Shown here piece after piece: positions 57,640 through 64,000 of a stretch of DNA of 64,000 nucleotides. The notes beneath the pieces are model-generated. The model worked only from the letters and a program-made list of their open reading frames with translations, was not told the DNA's origin and did no database searches. This DNA is from Hemerocallis citrina. Its lineage: Eukaryota; Streptophyta; Magnoliopsida; Asparagales; Asphodelaceae. A program made the position numbers and the translations under genes. Positions within the stretch are counted from its first letter, which is position 1, and the number at the start of each line of letters is the position of its first letter. Where the stretch lies: positions 28,045,750-28,109,749 of the forward strand of contig CM030359.1 of assembly GCA_017893485.1 (NCBI GenBank), in the 5' to 3' direction.

Positions 57640-58537
57640 ATATAGCATGTGCATCTTATCCAATCCACCTCAGTTCATTAATCAAATCCATCCTCAAAAA
57701 TAAACTAAACATGATCATCACATATTAAGGTTTTGATTTTTATCTCATGGAATCAATTAACTCTATCACAACAATCGATTCATGGTAGAATCACTAATAT
57801 ATGCTTTTTAAATCAAAGATCCACATAGAAAATTCTAGCATGACATCTACTCAATCATGATCCAAGAACATATCAAAGGAGTCAAAGAATCATTCACCAA
57901 TTAGGGTTTTTATTCATGAAGAAGTTAATTGACTACTATTCATAAAGATTTATCCCCTAATAGTTCCACATCAAGTTTTATAATCATGCAAGATATATCA
58001 TATTTGATCAATCATCATATTATACAAGCATATAACAAATCAAGCGATGAGAAGTACCACCTACCTTAAAGAAGATTAACTTGAAGAACAATAGTAGTAA
58101 TAAAGAAAAGCCCCTTTCCTTCTCCTTGCAAAAATCGAAGATCCAAGCCTCCATTCCAAGAAAAATAATGAAGAAAATAGTGTTTATGTTCACAACAGGG
58201 GAAAACGGCTGCTGCTACTATATAGGCCGGGGGAATTTGATTTTTAGGGTTTCCAGAATATTTTCAAAAAATATTCCTTAAGATAATATCTTTACATATA
58301 TAGATCCCCCCCAAAATCAATTTAAACAAAAAAATATATTTTCTCCCTTAATCCCCAATCCGGCCGGCCCTGTGTGCAGCCCCAAAAATTCAAAATTTAA
58401 ATATTTTACCCTAAGTGGCAATTTTACACAGTCCTTCATTTTGAAATATTTGCAAAGATGTAATAATTTATTCATAAAAGTCCAGAATTCTGACTAAGAA
58501 AAATATTTGCAATAAAGCCCCTAACAAATCCCAAAAT

Positions 58538-58581
<44 letters not shown>

Positions 58582-58807
58582 AAAATCAAATCAAATCAAA
58601 TCAGAGGGACAAAAATCTATCCCCCAAATCTCTCTCATGTCAACGGTCTACCAGAAAAGTCCAACAAAATTTTGAATTCGAATTTTGCCTTTAAACGATA
58701 TTTTGCACAAAAACCATTTTCTGTCAAGGTATTTACAAAAATAGTTTCTTCAATCATAATTTTTTTTATTAATTCAAATATTGTATTTAAAATTACAGGG
58801 TGTTACA
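57640..58807 (-). mobile_element. LTR-like segment related to family C
   Basis: On the minus strand it begins TGTAACACCCTG at 58807. A CTATATAG promoter box (58218-58225) follows, then a GC-richer leader. A splice-donor-like 'aaggtaggtggtac' (about 58070) closes the leader. The order resembles the family C LTR in the composite block (box near 31905, donor near 31764). The left edge was not found. No coding capacity. Confidence 0.55.
58541..58576 (+). repeat. (AT)n microsatellite
   Basis: Eighteen uninterrupted AT units. Confidence 0.97.
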
Positions 58808-58956
58808 GGTGTCCTGTATGAGGGGTTGATACTGTTCACGTGAAAGCCAATGATGTTCAGTTTTTGTCTTGCCGGAGACAAAGCATGTTCCAAACTTGAA
58901 GGAACATCTTATCCCAATTGGATGGCTAGACAAAGAGGGTATGTCTACTACGGTTG
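58808..58956 (+). pseudogene. Scrap of a Ty1/copia pre-integrase domain
   Basis: On the plus strand 58881-58943 reads KHVPNLKEHLIPIGWLDKEG, close to the copia GAG-pre-integrase motif 'RHVPNLKxNLISLG..D'. It stands alone between two LTR pieces. It is about 150 bases long and has no visible ends. Confidence 0.6.
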
Positions 58957-59297
58957 GTAAACTTTTTACCTCTGAGTTGTCTAGGCCTCATGATTAGCCC
59001 AAAAATCCGAAAATCTGGAATTTTCACTCCAAGTGGTAATTTTGCACAAAAGCTCATCGTTTTGTAATATTTACAAATAGGTCAAATAAATATCAGAAAA
59101 ATTCAGGAAATTCACAAATAATACTTAATTATAAATATTAGGTTTCCACAAAATAAATTTCTAACTTTGAACTTCTCAAGAAAATATTTGCACGTGTAAA
59201 AAGATAAATTTCATAAAAATATTTATTAAATCACCAAAAATCAATTTAATTCATTTATTAATCTCAAAAACATTATTTAAAAATCTAGGGTGTTACA
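58957..59297 (-). mobile_element. Start of the 3' LTR of chromovirus C
   Basis: On the minus strand the LTR begins TGTAACACCCTAG at 59297 and matches 32543-32190 by eye for about 340 bases. It is then broken by the copia scrap at 58956. The rest of this LTR was not located. Confidence 0.7.
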
Positions 59298-59312
59298 TTA
59301 CCTTCTCCTTTG
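59298..59312 (-). promoter_or_regulatory. Polypurine tract of chromovirus C
   Basis: On the minus strand 'caaaggagaaggtaa' lies directly before the LTR start. Confidence 0.7.
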
Positions 59313-59466
59313 AATAGTTCTGTCCTCAGAACTACTACTAATAGGGACCAAGCAATATAAGCAAAGAGAAAATGCAATCACATAAATGGAAATGTAGTTT
59401 AAAGAATACAATCACACAAGAGAATGTAATTTAACAAAAGGAATATATTTTAATCAAAAAATACAA

Positions 59467-59584
59467 TCATACAAAAAGCTCAGGAAAATCCTTCTGCATG
59501 CGATCCTCCGGCTCCCAAGTAGCTTCTTCAAATTGCTGGTTTCTCCACAATATCTTGACCATAGGTATCACCTTATTCCTCAAC
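59467..59584 (-). pseudogene. Chromodomain tail of chromovirus C pol
   Basis: The minus strand encodes 'VIPMVKILWRNQQFEEATWE' and then a 'PEDRM' block, stopping at 59467. This is the C-terminal chromodomain end that marks chromoviruses; it binds chromatin and guides integration. The frame is continuous with 63477-63045 once the family D solo LTR and one TCAAC copy are ignored. Confidence 0.9.
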
Positions 59585-62500
59585 TGTAACACCCCGCCAA
59601 ATAGCATATAACTATTTTGTATTATAATCCTTCTATAGTTTAGATTTGCTCGCAATTATCTATTTTTCTATATGAATATAAATAGTTGCGTTCACGGTGG
59701 TGCACGAGAATGAGAGAACCGTCACTAGTACATACACACTAGTTTTTTTTTGTGTGATACTTATTTATTTGTATGATGCTATAATAAATATTTTTGCCAT
59801 GCACTCAAATCTCACATCACATCTCTCATCTCATCTTGATCAATGGCTAAAGATCCAGCCATGCAAAATATCTCCTTAAAACCATGAGCTAGAAGCTTGG
59901 TTTTGGAGAAACCACTATGCCACCTCACCCCCTACTACCCCCTAGGCCGGCCACCCCCCTTGCACACCCCCTGATCTCTTCTCACTCATTAAAACCCCCT
60001 CTCTTCACTCCCATTTTCGAATTCTGATTTTTTTTGAGAAAGAGAGAAGGAGAGAGTGAAAGAAGACAAGAAAAAAAAGGAAATCAAGAGCTTTTGGAGG
60101 AGGAATTAAAGGAGGAAGGCCAAGCTACTATCAACTTCTCAACTACACTCAAGGGTGGGGAGTTCTCTAAACCTTGTTCTTGTTCTTCTTGTTTGATTTC
60201 TTGCATGAAATGAGTAACAGTAGTATGAGGATGATTGATTAGAACTAGTTTGTTTAGAATCTGAAACTGAAACAGAAAAAACATGATCTGCATGCTATAT
60301 TCCCAAATTTTCATAGAGCAAAATAAATGGAATTTGATCTTGCAATTTTTACAGAATGGTCTTATGTATGTCTAGAAGCTACATGATTTATGTCAGATTT
60401 TTCTGATATTACTTGGTATTTTAATAAATCAATTTTGATGACTGGGTCGTAAGGTAGAGATTGGTTCTGTCTATTGTAGAACCTGAACATGTGGAAATTT
60501 TTAGAATTAATTGATACATGGTCTATTTCTGAAATATTTACCATGATATCATGCATGAATCTAGACTCTACAGAAAAACATTGGAATTATTTGGACGACA
60601 TTTGATGCATGTTCAAAATTAATTAACTAAGATTATTCATGACAGTGATTGAAGAACAATAAAACTTTTATACATGATTGTAATAGGTAGAACTCATTGA
60701 ATACTTCGAATCTGGATGTGATCTTTTGTGCATACTATACATGATGATGTCTAGTTTCCGAAAATACAAGTTTTATAATCATTGGCTATGCATGTGATTT
60801 ATTGAGATTTTAAGCATGTACTGTGCAGAACCTAGTCAGAATTGACCCCCTGATAAGATTCTAACCTTATGGCTGTGTAAGAGCAGAATATGAGGAAATG
60901 TACAACTAGGAAGATCTAGTAGACATCCCGAGCTTTCCAAAAAGCCTTATGTCAAGAATTCATGTAAGTAGAGTAATAGATATGATTTTTGCAAGTTGGA
61001 ACATAAACCAGATTTTGAGCTATAGGCTATGTTTGAGTAGTGCATTATATGTGGTTCTGTATACCTGAAAGAGAAGACTGTTTTACAGTATTCAAATGAA
61101 ACAATTTGGATTGGTGATCAACTAGGGAGTTGTAGAGGACATATACATCTTTTCATAGAACCTAGATTTGTATCATTCCGATGAGTGAGTATATTTTTAT
61201 GCTATCGGTAAGGTGCAACCAGTGTACAGGAAGTACACAGGCTGAGGTTTGTGAGGCTATTTTGAGCAATTAGATAATTGAATCTGAGGTGATGATCAAC
61301 TAGAGATTTGTAACCTAGGTCTTTAGCTTTCCATAATAGCCTACAACACCCAAATCTGAGTTATATTGTGGGATTTATGACCTTTTAAGTTTCAGGAAAA
61401 AATGCCATAGTTTGGATTAGTCATGATTTTTTACTAAGTGTTGGAAGTACCTTTTCCCCCTCTTGTGGACAAGAGCTAAACAACTTGTTATTGGGGATGA
61501 CTGGTGTCTATTACTTGTCTTGATGGTGTTTGACTCCTGTTGAGGATGTTGTGACTCAAGTTAGTCACTAGGGTAGGGTGATACCCTACGTCTAAGATTA
61601 GAATTTCCGTCCCGTCAAATTGTATTCATGCCATTTAAGGGTGAATGCGGGCCGTGGTGATGGACGAAATTCCAAGCTAGGGGAAGTGGCGAGCAGGACA
61701 TTGTGTCATCGGGGCCACGGGTCGATAGGTAGAGTTTTTGAAGCAACTTTATCAACTGAATGGATTAGAGTGAGTCTTGGATTAGAGTGATGTGATAGAT
61801 ATTTGTAAATTGCATTAGTGCTAGTAAGCCTTAGTCGGGTGTTGTACTTTTCCTGTCGTAGGGATACGGATAGTGTTCTCAGGTTTTGAGATCATGAGTC
61901 TCGTATCTAGACCTGTTAATTCCCAAGGAGCTGGGGTAAGGAACGGGGAGAGAAACTCCTGTCGGATAGGGGGATTTGACCTTCGAGGCCGTCATGTTCC
62001 TATGCACGTGGGTTTTGTCTTTATATATGATTTTTCTTGACGTCATAGGTACATGGTTTTGTACCGGAAGGTTTGTCACGGCTTTTTGAGTGAGTTCCGT
62101 GCTCAGGTACTAAGTGGCAAACGCGTCAATCACTTTAGTGACTGCAGTAATGGACAAAACTGAATAACTGCAACCTCCTCAGACACGGTAAAATCTATTT
62201 GGAACAGGATGAGTACAAGAGTAGGATGCATGGTGAGAGATTGAACTCTACATTTAGGAGAGGAGAACTCTTTGGAAAGTATGTAGTATGGGATGCATAT
62301 GTTTCCATTGAAGTTGATTTTGGGGAAGTATGTAGTATGGTTTCATACGTTCCCAAATGAATTGCATTAGAATAGGTGCATCGTGTGCAATCCTTGTCTG
62401 TGCATTAGATTAGGCCATGTCATGCATTGATCTCGAACGTATGTAGTATGGGATGCATGCGGATCCAGAGTCTCAAAGTCTTACTTGCATTAGAATAAGG

Positions 62501-63044
62501 CATGTGACTGGTGCATTTAGTTGTTAGACCATGGCATACACGAACACTAGGGAATTAGGATGCACGTTTCTTTTTCCATTCAAGATGGTTTGTGTTTGCC
62601 AATTTGGAGATTGTTGTTTCTTATCAGCATTGAGTTAGTAGAATTACTGACGTTCCCCACCTTTTAGGTACCGGTCCTACCTTTCGAGTAGGTGCAGAAA
62701 TATTAGAGTCACGCGGCGGAAGACTCAAGCTAAGGGGCAAGTCCCAGGGAAGAAAATTGACCACTCTGCAGAGTTTCAGGGAAGATCAGTCAACTGCCAT
62801 TTCGGGAGACAGCTGATAGCTTTACAAGTGGAGTAGGTAAATATTTTGTAATAAGATGAACTGAGTTAATGTAAATTGTATTCTTGTTCAAGAACAAGAT
62901 AATGGTTGTAATCGATGATGTAATGACTTTATTTGGCAATAATTTTTTTTTAAATTTCCGTGTTATTCTGTGTTGAGATGCATTTGAAGGCAATGATACT
63001 GGTTGCATCACAGATGTCCGGTAACGGGAATCCAGAGCGTTACA
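59585..63044 (+). mobile_element. Complete solo LTR, family D
   Basis: A 3460-base LTR with perfect 6-bp inverted ends (TGTAAC..GTTACA) is flanked by a perfect 5-bp duplication TCAAC (59580-59584 and 63045-63049). Its 3' part matches 1176-1808. The promoter/leader zone is probably near 59990-60060 ('cattaaaaccccctctcttc', then a GA-rich leader). There is no internal region or coding capacity; short frames (for example 60314-60084, 62079-61879) are not recognised. Confidence 0.95.
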
Positions 63045-63897
63045 TCAACACTTTCTCACTACGATCAACAATCTCCACAGGCTGCTTCTTGTAACTTAAG
63101 TTCAGCTGTAGACCTTCAGGCACTTCCACCAACTGATGATTCTGATCCGACACATACTTCCTCAACATCGACACATGGAATACATCATGCACCTGTGCCA
63201 ATTCCTCCGGTAGCTCCAATCTATATGCTGTCTTACCAATCCACTCCAAAATCCTGTATGGCCCAATGTACCTTGGCGCCAACTTGCTTCTTTTTCCAAA
63301 CCTGATCACTCCTTTAGTAGGAGACACCTTGAGAAAAACTGCATCCCCAACCTCAAACTCCAAGTCCCTTCGTCGAGTATCTGCATAACTCTTCTGCCGA
63401 CTCTGAGCCTCAACCAACCTCTTACGAATCAGCTCGATCTTCTCCGATGTCTGTTGCACCATCTCAGGCCCAAACATCTACCTCTCACTAACTTCATACC
63501 AATAAATAGGTGTCCTGCACTTCTCCCTATACAGAGCTTCATACGGAGCCGTCCCGATACTTGCATGGTAACTGTTGTTATAGGCAAACTCGACCAATGC
63601 CAAGTAACTCTCCCAATTGCCACCAAAATCCATAACACAAGCCCTCAGCATATCCTCCAATACCCGATTCACCCTTTCAGTCTGATCATCGGTCTGCGGA
63701 TCGAAAGCAGCACTGAAATCGGTTATGGTACCCAAAGCTGCTTGCAAACCCTTCCAAAACCTCGAAGTGAACCTCACATCCCTATCGAAAACAATCAACA
63801 CAGGAACTCAATGAAGTATCATAATCTCATCAATGTACAGCTCTGCCAGTTTCTCCAACGACCAAGCAATCTTCATAGGTAGAAAGTGAGCTTACTT
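63045..63897 (-). pseudogene. Chromovirus C integrase
   Basis: The minus strand holds 'FDRDVRFTSRFWKGLQAALG' (second catalytic Asp), 'TERVNRVLEDMLRACVMDFG' (catalytic Glu) and 'LVEFAYNNSYHASIGTAPYE'. After a stop near 63478 follow 'VGDAVFLKVSPTKGVIRFGK', 'PRYIGPYRILEWIGKTAYRL' and 'VHDVFHVSMLRKYV', the tail that precedes the chromodomain. Few breaks: a frame change near 63800 and the stop at about 63478. It is cut at 63897 by a new LTR. Confidence 0.92.
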
Positions 63898-64000
63898 TGT
63901 AACACCCAGAATTCTAAATAAGTCTGAATTCGAAGTTCCACGGGATCTTTACACTTCTCTTTGTATAATTTTACAAGAAATTTAAAACTTTTATACAACA
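63898..64000. mobile_element. Start of another LTR insertion (runs off the window)
   Basis: Integrase codons stop at 63897 and are replaced by TGTAACACCCAGAATTC, an LTR-type start like those at 59585 and 58807. The preceding TACTT (63893-63897) should be the target duplication. The orientation cannot be told. Confidence 0.65.

Noticed and set aside
59585..63044. A full internal region (complete element) within the family D insertion
   Set aside because: It has only one TG start and one CA end, no primer site, no polypurine tract and no coding frames; it is a single long LTR.

Overview
This window is nuclear DNA of a flowering plant, and nearly all of it is nested transposable elements. The evidence is long-LTR Ty3/gypsy chromoviruses, Athila-type and Tat-type gypsy elements, a Ty1/copia element, primer-binding sites for plant initiator-Met and Asp tRNAs, GT..AG introns and plant-type microsatellites. 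I see no intact host gene, no rRNA or tRNA gene and no CRISPR array. Long elements inserted into one another are typical of pericentromeric or gene-poor chromatin. The species cannot be named from the sequence.

Left nest (1-18800). A Ty1/copia element on the minus strand (14896-17817) was hit by a hAT MITE (15306-15810), by an unrecognised GC-richer block (about 16385-17415), and by LTR family B (ending at 14895). Family B was then hit by a Tat-type gypsy element (1809-11590). The Tat integrase was hit by LTR family D (ending at 1808), and D by LTR family A (ending at 1175). The Tat element keeps a degenerate integrase, four tandem-repeat arrays, an intron-containing antisense gene (8641 down to 5472) and its 3' LTR (11038-11590).

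Middle (18800-46474). After an Athila-like LTR fragment comes a probable Helitron (about 20516-44413). It carries exon fragments of at least three unrelated host genes: a Sec1/KEULE-type protein, a DNAJC9/DnaJ6-type chaperone and a TRM5/Met-10-type tRNA methyltransferase. A full chromovirus of family A (24003-41516, minus strand) sits inside it. That chromovirus was itself hit by a 4.4-kb composite LTR block in its integrase and by a 1.5-kb solo LTR in its 5' LTR.

Right (46475-64000). There is a solo LTR of family A (46475-49909, 5-bp target duplication). Next is an Athila-type element on the minus strand (50093 to about 57143) whose pol is split by an 860-bp TRIM (52824-53683). After a foldback MITE and LTR pieces comes a second chromovirus, family C, on the minus strand. 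Its chromodomain region is split by a complete 3.46-kb solo LTR of family D (59585-63044), and another insertion begins at 63898.

Family names A-D are local labels. Boundaries were read by eye from TG..CA ends, target-site duplications and copy-to-copy comparison. Protein families were assigned by recalled motif similarity, not by a search.
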